Below, one piece after another: positions 1-5,676 of a stretch of 5,676 bases of DNA. The notes beneath the pieces were generated by a model. It was not told the origin of the DNA. It did not search any database and worked only from the letters and a program-made list of their open reading frames with translations. The position numbers were made by a program, and so were the translations under genes. This DNA is from Desulfobacteraceae bacterium (GTDB lineage Bacteria > Desulfobacterota > Desulfobacteria > Desulfobacterales > UBA11574): the NCBI GenBank assembly GCA_002868985.1, contig PKTV01000002.1, positions 1-5,676 on the forward strand, written 5' to 3'. The stretch's first letter is position 1; every line of letters starts with the position of its first letter.

Positions 1-168
1 AAAAAAGCGTGTACTGTTTGAGTGGTTTAGGGATCGTTAGAAAGAACAGACGCTTACCGAAATATTTCAACCGTAAGGAAGTGTTTGATCTAAGTTGAAC
101 CCATTGTTTTTATATTGAAATCTGCTCTTTCTTTACGATCCTTTAGCCACGAGTTTACACGGTTTTTT

Positions 169-216
169 AAAAAAATTATCCATGGAGCGATTCAAGACAT
201 AAAAACACCTCGCCCC
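169..216 (-). terminator. possible weak intrinsic terminator after the MCE lipoprotein gene
   Basis: Read on the minus strand, GGGGCGA (216-210) can pair with TCGCTCC (190-184), giving a 7-bp stem with one G-U wobble and a 19-nt loop. A run of seven T follows about 8 nt further on (175-169). It lies some 27 nt past the lipoprotein stop codon, which is where a terminator would be expected. The long loop and the gap between stem and T-run make it weak, so this is a tentative call. Confidence 0.28.
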
Positions 217-242
217 CTGAACTATTTATTTTTATCTTATCA

Positions 243-917
243 CTATATTTTCCTAATTTCCTCCATTTTAATTTCAAGGGGTTTTAATTCGTTCTCTCGT
301 CCCTTTTCGTGCAATCGTTTCCTTAAATTTTCCAATTCCTGTTCGAGACGGGGCAACATTTCTTTTTGTATCAAATCCCGGACATCTTTCCCCGATCGCT
401 TCATTTCGTCATAAAGATTCTCGAGTTCGGTTTCAAGTTTTTTAAATGCCTCGCTATCAGGAATCTTTTTTAATTCTTCTGCAAATTCGTTGAACTGTTT
501 TCTGAAACTCTCCATTCCCTTTTCTAAATCTTTTTCCAAGCGCTCAATTATCGCAGAAGATTTGTTGGAACCTTCAAGAACGGTGTTGTTCTGTAATGGT
601 TTTCCTCCTTTAAGAATCTGGATCATTTCTACGACACTTCGCCCATTGTCTTGCGGATCTGAAACAATAAAAAATCTGACGTGTTCCGTAACTGCATTCG
701 TATAGGCTTTATGGATCATCAGTTCAACCAGATAGTCCCCCTTCTTTGTATAGGTCACTTCATCCACTTTGCCGATTCGGTTTGTTTCAAAAATAACGCT
801 GTCGTTCGATTTCAACCCATCAATATGATCGAACCTGATGAATAAGTTGAGGTTCTCAGCCTCGCACCCCAACCCAATTATCGATACAATCATCAGAATC
901 ATTATTTTTTTAAGCAT
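243..917 (-). CDS. MCE/MlaD-domain lipoprotein with C-terminal coiled coil
   Basis: This 224-residue protein starts with a short basic N-terminus (MLKK) and a hydrophobic stretch ending in GLGC, so Cys18 is a likely lipidation site; Gly at -3 is not the usual Leu/Val/Ile, so the lipobox is imperfect. Residues about 24-115 resemble an MCE (MlaD) domain: a beta strand, then the HIDGLKSNDSV turn, then TNRIGKVDEV, matching the family pattern 'GL..GD.V...G..VG.V..V'. Residues about 122-222 are highly charged and heptad-like, predicting a long coiled coil. MCE proteins form rings that bind lipids in the periplasm and work with MlaE/MlaF-type transporters; none is encoded here. Most MlaD proteins are anchored by a transmembrane helix, so a lipid anchor is a variant arrangement. 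The start is supported by GGGGGA just upstream (926-921), although the spacing is short. It is the last gene of a probable leftward unit. The family call is fairly firm; the transported lipid and partners are unknown. Confidence 0.72.
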   Translation of the reverse strand: MLKKIMILMIVSIIGLGCEAENLNLFIRFDHIDGLKSNDSVIFETNRIGKVDEVTYTKKGDYLVELMIHKAYTNAVTEHVRFFIVSDPQDNGRSVVEMIQILKGGKPLQNNTVLEGSNKSSAIIERLEKDLEKGMESFRKQFNEFAEELKKIPDSEAFKKLETELENLYDEMKRSGKDVRDLIQKEMLPRLEQELENLRKRLHEKGRENELKPLEIKMEEIRKI

Positions 918-1032
918 ATATCCCCCGAATTCATCTTTAATGGCGCTTTTTGGATCCCTTTCCTTTATTTTTTTCCGATATTTTCTCCTCGGTTTCCCCC
1001 TTATTACCTGTCACCTGACAAGAATTTCGGAC

Positions 1033-1122
1033 TCATGTCGAAATACCCAGTTTTGGCAGGATATACGCCTGTAGCAGGTACCAAATTCCAACGATGATCA
1101 ACAACAAAATGATATTATTCAT
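1033..1122 (-). CDS. 29-residue single-pass membrane microprotein
   Basis: I do not recognise a family. The reading frame encodes 29 residues: MNN, then a strongly hydrophobic helix (about residues 4-17, IILLLIIVGIWYLL), then QAY and the tail ILPKLGIST before TGA. Evidence that it is real: a near-perfect ribosome binding site AAAGGAG with 7-nt spacing lies directly before the ATG, in a gap that otherwise has no gene. It also sits on the same strand as both neighbours, 63 nt after the HD-domain gene and 115 nt before the lipoprotein gene. The expected product is an inner-membrane peptide with a short polar N-terminus and a Pro-Lys-Leu-Gly tail. It might assist the neighbouring lipoprotein or an unseen transporter, but that is only positional inference. 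It could also be a regulatory leader peptide for the downstream gene; the long helix and natural-looking tail argue mildly for a functional microprotein. Confidence 0.6.
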   Translation of the reverse strand: MNNIILLLIIVGIWYLLQAYILPKLGIST

Positions 1123-1185
1123 ATTTTTTCTCCTTTATTCGTTCGGTTTATCACGAAGAATTAATCTGGTTTTTAATATTCAAAA

Positions 1186-1965
1186 CTATAAATGACGCTC
1201 CATGTAATCATGCATAAGCTTTAAAACCTTTTTAGTCTCTTGAGAATTAGGCAGGATTGCCCCAATTTTCTCAATATATTCGCGGTCTTTAACCAGCTGA
1301 ATCGAATCGATAAAATTGAGATCAAACACCCAGCTTAACAGGAGCAGCTTAAAGTCGTTTAATGTTCTTAAATCCTGAAAACGGACAAACCGTTCTTCGC
1401 TCAAAGCAGACAGAACTTGTGGTGAAAAGGATGGATCATCAGGGAGACCGATTTCTATGACCGGATTCGGCTGTTTGTCACGCGTATTGTAGTAATCGAT
1501 GAAAACCTTCCAAATGTCAAGTTTGTCAGCATCCCGAAGAAGACGAATGAAAAAAAGGGATTTTCCATTCTCCTTTTTAGGAATGGTGACGGCATTGTGG
1601 TTGGCAATGGCTTTTGTAATCCATTTTATTTCATCTTTGCTGCATACATCCAGAACATTATGCGCCACCAACTCCCGAAGCCCAAGCAAGGCATGATTTT
1701 CAGAATCCATATCTTTGAACGTACCGTAAATGGCAAACTGCTTGAACCTTCCGACATCATGGAAAAGAGCCATGGTTTCTGTCAGCACCATTTCCTCATC
1801 CGACAGGCCAAGGGCTTTCCCCAGCAAAATCATATTTTCGCACACGCGTTCCGTGTGTTTTTCTTTGAGGTGGATGGTGCTGTTATTCATCGGATTGTCT
1901 GTATAAAAACCGTCGACATAATCCGAAAACCATTTCTTTAAGTGTTCCAGATCTTTTGGGTTCAT
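1186..1965 (-). CDS. HD-domain metal-dependent phosphohydrolase
   Basis: The protein has 259 residues from the chosen start. Metal-ligand residues of the HD superfamily appear in order: H37 (KEKHTERV), H69-D70 (ALFHDVGR), H91 (SENHALLG), H123 (IANHN) and D147 (LLRDADKLD). The H...HD...H...H...D spacing is the extended pattern seen in HD enzymes that can hold two or more metals, such as HD-GYP and YqeK-type proteins. The HD-GYP signature HHExxDGxGYP is absent, so a cyclic-di-GMP phosphodiesterase call is not justified. The product is probably cytosolic, with no signal peptide; it likely hydrolyses a nucleotide or other phosphoester, substrate unknown. A frame-open start lies 21 codons upstream at 2028. 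The ATG at 1965 is preferred because AAGGA sits 8 nt before it and because the upstream extension would overlap the promoter region. It is the first gene of the leftward unit and diverges from the AOR-family gene. Confidence 0.8.
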   Translation of the reverse strand: MNPKDLEHLKKWFSDYVDGFYTDNPMNNSTIHLKEKHTERVCENMILLGKALGLSDEEMVLTETMALFHDVGRFKQFAIYGTFKDMDSENHALLGLRELVAHNVLDVCSKDEIKWITKAIANHNAVTIPKKENGKSLFFIRLLRDADKLDIWKVFIDYYNTRDKQPNPVIEIGLPDDPSFSPQVLSALSEERFVRFQDLRTLNDFKLLLLSWVFDLNFIDSIQLVKDREYIEKIGAILPNSQETKKVLKLMHDYMERHL

Positions 1966-1999
1966 CAATATTTTCCTTATAAGATACCTCAAAGTCCGA

Positions 2000-2028
2000 A
2001 ACTTAAGTATAATCATATGATATGTCAA
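2000..2028 (-). promoter_or_regulatory. candidate sigma-70 promoter for the HD-domain gene
   Basis: On the minus strand a perfect -35 box TTGACA (2028-2023) is followed after 17 nt by TAAGTT (2005-2000), a poor -10 box. A better -10-like hexamer TATACT lies at 2011-2006, but only 11 nt from that -35. Transcription would start near 1993, giving a leader of about 28 nt before the 1965 ATG. The -35 is convincing and the -10 is not. Confidence 0.35.
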
Positions 2029-2151
2029 GATTCATACACATGCTATCCCTTTCCACCTTGACTCCATAGTGTTGTTTATCTAAACTCATATGTATCGATC
2101 CCGACAAAAAAATTATATAAACCAATCAATTTGAAATCCACGATCATATGA
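2012..2151. repeat. three TCATATG motifs in the divergent intergenic region
   Basis: The hexamer CATATG occurs at 2014-2019, 2088-2093 and 2145-2150, and I found no other copy in the window. All three copies read TCATATG on the plus strand. The first lies in a perfect 10-bp palindrome, ATCATATGAT (2012-2021), within the leftward promoter spacer. The third, ATCATATGA, overlaps the AOR start codon. The second lies just after the rightward -10 box. The placement is suggestive of operator sites, but the motif is AT-rich and short, so chance is possible. Confidence 0.25.
2058..2086 (+). promoter_or_regulatory. candidate sigma-70 promoter for the AOR-aldolase-methyltransferase unit
   Basis: TTGACT (2058-2063, five of six to the -35 consensus) is followed by a 17-nt spacer and TAAACT (2081-2086, four of six to TATAAT). 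Transcription would begin near 2093, leaving a leader of about 55 nt before the ATG at 2148. A second AT-rich -10-like element, TATATA at 2114-2119, has no good -35 partner. Confidence 0.45.
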
Positions 2152-3935
2152 GCATTCAAATGTATGGATGGTGTGATAAAGTTGCCAGAATACATCTTTC
2201 CGACCGATCATGGCGCGTTGAGGTTCCCGATTTAAACGTCTTAAGAACATTTATCGGTGGAAGAGGTCTGGCAGGATATTATATTAGAAAGAAAATAACC
2301 CTTGATTGGAATCATCCGGACATGCCGCTTCTCTTGTTTGTCGGGCCCCTTGTTAATACGCGCTCCCCAACAAGTGGCAGAATGACCATAATGTCCCGTT
2401 CACCTCTGACCGGCACTGTCGGCGATTCTTCTGTGGGGGGATCTTTTGGTTTCCAGCTTAAAAAAGCCGGATTCGACGGCATTATCATAACGGGAAAGTC
2501 CGACAGACTTTGCGGCATTGAAATCAAAGATAACAACATTCATATTTCCGATGCTTCTCACCTTAAAGGCCGGGAAACCGGTGATATTCATTCATTTCTA
2601 AAAGGCAAGGGCTCAACAGCCGTTATAGGACCGGCAGCAGAAAATGGGGTTCTTTTCTCAAGTGTTATTATTGATGGACATTTTGCGGCAGGGAGAAGCG
2701 GAATCGGACTGACGTTTGCCTCCAAAAACCTGAAATATATTACCACACGAGGTACCGGAAAAACGAACGTTTTCGACCCCAAAGCATTAAGATCCGCCAG
2801 AGAAGACATATTCAGACTAACAGCTGCTTCTCCGATTCTTTTGGGAAAATTCGGAATCTCGCGATTTGGCACCGGCGCCCTGTATGATTTGATGGATGCA
2901 AGGCGTATGATGCCTACCGAAAATTTTCGAAAAACCCAATTTGATCAAGCGTTCAAACTGAATGCACATGCCTTTAAAAAGAAGTTCAAACCAAAAAATA
3001 CCGGATGTCGCGGATGCCACATTCTATGTAAAAAAATAACAAAAGATAAGACCCGCATACCCGAATTTGAAACCATGTCTCATTTCAGCGCACTTTTGGG
3101 CAATACAGATATCGGCACTGTCGTCAAAGCCAACAGGATATGCAATGAAATGGGAATGGATACCATTTCAGCTGCAGCCACCCTGGCATGTTTTTCAGAA
3201 ATTTCAAAAAAGAAATTTTCGCCCGAAGAAGTTGTTTCTCTACTGATGGACATTGGAAAAAAGAAAGGTGTCGGCGTTGAACTCGGCCAAGGAGCAGCAA
3301 AATATGCCGGCAGCTGCGGCCGATCCGATCTTGCCATGGTGGTCAAAGGTCAGGAACTTCCGGCGTACGATCCAAGAGGGGCTTATGGGATGGCCCTCGC
3401 GTATGCCACATCTTCCAGGGGGGGATGCCACTTGAGAGCCTACCCCATCAGTCACGAGATTTTAAGAAAACCTGTCGCTACCGATCGTTTTTCATTTAAC
3501 GGAAAAGCCCGAATGATTAAAATAGGTGAAGATTTAAATGCCGTTGCAGATTCTCTTACCGCATGCAAATTCACATTCTTTGCAGCGTCCCTTGAAGAGT
3601 ATGCCAAAATTTATACTGCGGTTACAGGGATCAAGACCTCCGGACAGGATCTCTTCGAGGTGGGTGAACGGATCTGTTACAATGAACGAATGATGAATGC
3701 CGCCAACGGCTTTACTGAAAAGGACGACGATCTTCCAGCCCGCTTTTTTACCATGCCGGGTTATAAAGACGACGGTATCAATATTAAGCCGATAGACAAA
3801 GAAGCATTTTTAACTGCACGTTCTAACTATTATATTGCAAGAAAGTTGAATGAAAATGGCGCACCGGTTTCAAAAGTTGCGAAGGAATTAGGGCTGGAGC
3901 CTATTTCTCTGGGGTCAATCTGCGGAATTACTTGA
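2148..3935 (+). CDS. aldehyde:ferredoxin oxidoreductase (AOR) family tungsten/molybdenum enzyme
   Basis: The 595-residue product has about the normal length for this family. Residues 1-205 match the N-terminal AOR domain: GWCDKVARIHLS, the GGRGLAGY loop (37-44), GPL-x4-SPTSGR (66-78), SPLTG (85-89) and GDSSVGGSFG followed by LKKAGFDGIIITGKS. The rest matches the C-terminal domain: PTENF (256-260), the 4Fe-4S motif C287-x2-C290-x3-C294 with a distal fourth ligand C473 (DSLTACKF), EFET (306-309), DPRGAYG-x6-ATSSRGGCHLR (408-430) with His428 at the position of the active-site His of characterised AORs, and the YYIARKLN...GLEP ending. Known AORs bind a tungsto-bispterin cofactor plus one Fe-S cluster and oxidise aldehydes to carboxylates, reducing ferredoxin in the cytosol; the substrate cannot be inferred here. 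No clear Shine-Dalgarno precedes the ATG. Met5 (2160) is an alternative start that fits the usual 'M-GW-K' N-terminus of the family. It is probably the first gene of the rightward unit. Confidence 0.93.
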   Translation: MSIQMYGWCDKVARIHLSDRSWRVEVPDLNVLRTFIGGRGLAGYYIRKKITLDWNHPDMPLLLFVGPLVNTRSPTSGRMTIMSRSPLTGTVGDSSVGGSFGFQLKKAGFDGIIITGKSDRLCGIEIKDNNIHISDASHLKGRETGDIHSFLKGKGSTAVIGPAAENGVLFSSVIIDGHFAAGRSGIGLTFASKNLKYITTRGTGKTNVFDPKALRSAREDIFRLTAASPILLGKFGISRFGTGALYDLMDARRMMPTENFRKTQFDQAFKLNAHAFKKKFKPKNTGCRGCHILCKKITKDKTRIPEFETMSHFSALLGNTDIGTVVKANRICNEMGMDTISAAATLACFSEISKKKFSPEEVVSLLMDIGKKKGVGVELGQGAAKYAGSCGRSDLAMVVKGQELPAYDPRGAYGMALAYATSSRGGCHLRAYPISHEILRKPVATDRFSFNGKARMIKIGEDLNAVADSLTACKFTFFAASLEEYAKIYTAVTGIKTSGQDLFEVGERICYNERMMNAANGFTEKDDDLPARFFTMPGYKDDGINIKPIDKEAFLTARSNYYIARKLNENGAPVSKVAKELGLEPISLGSICGIT

Positions 3936-4048
3936 CCTTGCAAAAAATTGATAATTTCTGAATTGGAAACTTAATTTGTGCCCGATTTAGATTTATGGAT
4001 AACGCCTATTAAAAACACCAAGGCGGTTCAAAAATTTAAAGCGCTACA

Positions 4049-5227
4049 ATGAATCAAATTTTTCGCTCATACGAAAAGACGCTTATAAAAAGCGGGCTTG
4101 TCGGCCCTGAGCCACCGCTTTTGGGCTGTCTGGATGCACAACTTGAATGGAACAGAACAGACAGGAAACGTGTTGCTCTCGAAGACATTTTTAAGCAGTT
4201 GAACATCAACGCCCTTATTTTTTCCCAACCGGCTGAACCGTATCGCAGCATCATCGATTACCTGGCGGAAACCTCCAATGGAACGATTACGCCAAATGAT
4301 TGCGAAACCAGAACCTTTCTCCATGATCTGCCGGTTTCGTTTCAGTTTTCATCAAATTCTGTTGCTTCAATCTTGAAAGCGCGTAAAAGTGTTATTATTC
4401 CCGGACATGGTATTATCACCCACGGAACGGTGGGTCTCGAACAGGCTTATGTCACATTTTCCTCTGTATGTTTTGCCAGTTTTGTAAAATTTTTTTGCGA
4501 CTTTCTTCTTCATGCAAAGAAGGGACATGTTGACACGAAACGCCGACAAGTGTTTGACCGGGTGATAAGAAATCTCGATCCACCGGTTTCGTTTAACGGT
4601 TCTTTGATGAAAGGACCGCTAAACTCCAAAAAGCGTGTTTACGAAGCGATTCAGGAGGCAGGACGATTGACCGTAGAACATCGTTTGGTTGATTCGTATT
4701 TTGGAAACATCTCATTTCGTCATGGCCGGACCCTTTACATCAGCCAGACCGGAAGCAGCCTGGATAAACTAAAAGACGCCATTGATCCTTGTCCTTTAGA
4801 CGGTTCCTCCTGCGTCCCGATAACCGCTTCCAGCGAACTACCGACACATTTGGAAATTGTTCAGCATACTGACAACAAAGCCATCCTTCACGGGCATCCA
4901 AAATTTTCAGTCATTTTGTCCATGGACTGCGACATAAAAGCGTGCATGTGCCGACAAGAATGTCATTTGGCATGTCCTCATGAACGTTCTGTGTGTGGTA
5001 TTCCGATTGTCTCCGGAGAAGTCGGTTCAGGACCACATTCACTCTGCAACACTGTTCCTGAAGCAACCCAAGGAAATTCGGGAGTCATCGTCTATGGTCA
5101 TGGTCTGTTTACCACGGGAAAAACGGATTTCAATCAGCCGTTTAAACATCTTATTCAAATTGAAAATAATTGCCGAACAGAATATTTTAACAGAATCCGT
5201 TCATTGGAAAACGTTGGGATCTGTTAA
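4049..5227 (+). CDS. two-lobed class II aldolase/adducin-family protein with six-cysteine insert
   Basis: The protein has 392 residues, well over the roughly 210-230 of a single class II aldolase. Residues about 193-375 form a complete domain: GNISFR (219-224), ISQTGSSLDKL (231-241), SSE with catalytic-type Glu263, zinc ligands H281 and H283 (ILHGHP), and H351 (VYGHGLFTTG). This is the same order as E73, H92, H94 and H155 of L-fuculose-1-phosphate aldolase. Residues about 50-155 look like a decayed second copy: NALIFSQP aligns with KAILHGHP, and VIIPGHGIITHG (115-126) aligns with VIVYGHGLFTTG (346-357), but the HxH pair has become F58-S-Q60. Between the HxH motif and the last His lies a cysteine cluster, C294-x4-C299-x-C301-x3-C305-x3-C309-x6-C316, suggesting extra metal or Fe-S binding. 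Retro-aldol cleavage or epimerisation of a sugar phosphate is expected; the substrate is unknown. It follows the AOR gene by 113 bp. The ATG is the first in a frame closed by TAA at 4037; no Shine-Dalgarno is seen. Confidence 0.82.
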   Translation: MNQIFRSYEKTLIKSGLVGPEPPLLGCLDAQLEWNRTDRKRVALEDIFKQLNINALIFSQPAEPYRSIIDYLAETSNGTITPNDCETRTFLHDLPVSFQFSSNSVASILKARKSVIIPGHGIITHGTVGLEQAYVTFSSVCFASFVKFFCDFLLHAKKGHVDTKRRQVFDRVIRNLDPPVSFNGSLMKGPLNSKKRVYEAIQEAGRLTVEHRLVDSYFGNISFRHGRTLYISQTGSSLDKLKDAIDPCPLDGSSCVPITASSELPTHLEIVQHTDNKAILHGHPKFSVILSMDCDIKACMCRQECHLACPHERSVCGIPIVSGEVGSGPHSLCNTVPEATQGNSGVIVYGHGLFTTGKTDFNQPFKHLIQIENNCRTEYFNRIRSLENVGIC

Positions 5228-5275
5228 AAAATTATAACTTTGGCTCAAAAAATTCTCCATGTTATTCATCATAGA

Positions 5276-5676
5276 ATGCTTCATCATTTCGACATTATTG
5301 CACCGTTTTATGATCGGGTAATTCATAAACTCGATTTGAAACGATTGATCAACTTGCTGAAGTTGCCGGCCAGGGGTCGAATGCTCGATGCCGGTGGGGG
5401 AACCGGTCGGGTATCGTCTCGTTTACGGCCAATGATCGATGACGTTGTGGTATGCGATTTGTCATTGCCGATGTTGAAACACGCCAAACACAAAGGCCGC
5501 TTATGGACGGCTCAATCTCACATCGAACAACTCCCTTTTCCCGATGAAAGTTTTGAACGGATTTTGGTGGTTGATGCGCTGCACCACTTTTGCAATCAGC
5601 AGCAATCGATTCAAGAATTGCTGCGCGTTCTCAAAACCGGAGGCCGATTGGTCATAGAAGAGCCGAATATCGACAA
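5276..5676 (+). CDS. class I SAM-dependent methyltransferase, 3' end beyond the window
   Basis: The visible 133 codons remain open to the window edge. The N-terminus MLHHFDIIAPFYDR resembles UbiE/Methyltransf_11-type enzymes. SAM-binding motif I is LDAGGGTG (37-44), with the post-I acidic residue in VCDLS (59-63, Asp61). Motif II is LPFPDESFERILVVDALHHF (86-105), and motif III is LLRVLKTGGRLVIEEPN (115-131). The fold is therefore clear. The methyl acceptor is not: UbiE-like enzymes act on quinones, but many relatives act on small molecules, lipids or arsenic. The frame is open back to the aldolase stop codon. ATG 5276 is preferred for family fit, with a TTG at 5240 as an alternative; neither has a clear Shine-Dalgarno. 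The 48-bp gap to the aldolase gene suggests co-transcription. Confidence 0.88.
   Translation, partial: MLHHFDIIAPFYDRVIHKLDLKRLINLLKLPARGRMLDAGGGTGRVSSRLRPMIDDVVVCDLSLPMLKHAKHKGRLWTAQSHIEQLPFPDESFERILVVDALHHFCNQQQSIQELLRVLKTGGRLVIEEPNID

Noticed and set aside
3..98. Open plus-strand frame at the left edge, ending in RKEVFDLS and TGA at 96-98; another frame ends in FEWFRDR and TAG at 38-40.
   Set aside because: Either could be the C-terminus of a gene entering from the left, but they compete, are very short, and match no family I recognise. Bases 1-168 therefore have no supported feature.
163..175. TTTTTTAAAAAAA palindromic tract.
   Set aside because: Low-complexity AT sequence; its only plausible role is as the T-run of the weak terminator already listed.
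115..414. A 99-codon plus-strand frame.
   Set aside because: Most of it lies antisense to the well-supported lipoprotein coding region, and its composition (Ser/Phe/Arg rich) is typical of a shadow frame.
1004..1036. Minus-strand 10-residue frame starting in an ATGA overlap with the microprotein stop codon.
   Set aside because: Too short, no hydrophobic or conserved character, and nothing beyond the overlap supports translation.
1597..1941. A 114-codon plus-strand frame.
   Set aside because: It is antisense to the HD-domain gene, whose conserved metal motifs and ribosome binding site establish the coding strand.
3932..3976. TTGACC and TTGATA near the AOR stop codon as a possible promoter for the aldolase gene.
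   Set aside because: No -10 hexamer with more than three or four matches lies at suitable spacing; read-through from the AOR promoter is simpler.
4001..4028. Inverted repeat CGCCT/AGGCG between the AOR and aldolase genes.
   Set aside because: Only five base pairs plus a bulge, a 13-nt loop, and no following T-run, so it does not qualify as a terminator.
4980..5237. An 85-codon plus-strand frame overlapping the aldolase.
   Set aside because: It overlaps the region encoding the aldolase zinc His and conserved C-terminus in another frame, and has no recognisable motif.

Overview
This 5.7-kb window looks like chromosomal DNA from an anaerobic, Gram-negative (diderm) bacterium. The best guess is a Desulfobacterota-like sulfate or sulfur metaboliser. 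This is inference from gene content: an aldehyde:ferredoxin oxidoreductase-family enzyme (oxygen-sensitive, ferredoxin-linked) and an MCE-domain lipoprotein (normally found in cells with an outer membrane). Base composition is moderate and slightly AT-rich. No rRNA, tRNA, CRISPR array or insertion sequence was seen.

Layout. The left third is read leftwards (minus strand): an HD-domain metal-dependent phosphohydrolase (1186-1965), a previously easy-to-miss 29-codon membrane microprotein with a strong ribosome binding site (1033-1122), and an MCE/MlaD-like lipoprotein with a coiled-coil tail (243-917). A weak terminator-like hairpin follows the lipoprotein (169-216). The first 242 bases hold no gene that can be supported. 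A divergent intergenic region of about 180 bp (1966-2147) carries candidate promoters for both directions and three copies of TCATATG. The right two thirds are read rightwards: an AOR-family tungsto/molybdopterin oxidoreductase (2148-3935), an unusual two-lobed class II aldolase/adducin protein (4049-5227), and the 5' part of a class I SAM-dependent methyltransferase that runs off the window (5276 onward).

How the genes may work together. The rightward genes share a strand, have gaps of 113 and 48 bp, and show no convincing terminator between them, so they probably form one transcription unit. A class II aldolase typically cleaves a (phospho)sugar to release an aldehyde, and AOR-family enzymes oxidise aldehydes to carboxylates while reducing ferredoxin. 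A coupled 'cleave and oxidise' module is therefore a reasonable hypothesis, but the substrate cannot be read from the sequence. The aldolase is the most unusual object here. Its second half keeps the full set of zinc and catalytic residues and carries a six-cysteine insert. Its first half looks like a degenerate copy of the same fold, with the HxH zinc ligands replaced by F-S-Q. The leftward genes may form a separate envelope-related or housekeeping unit whose joint function is unknown.
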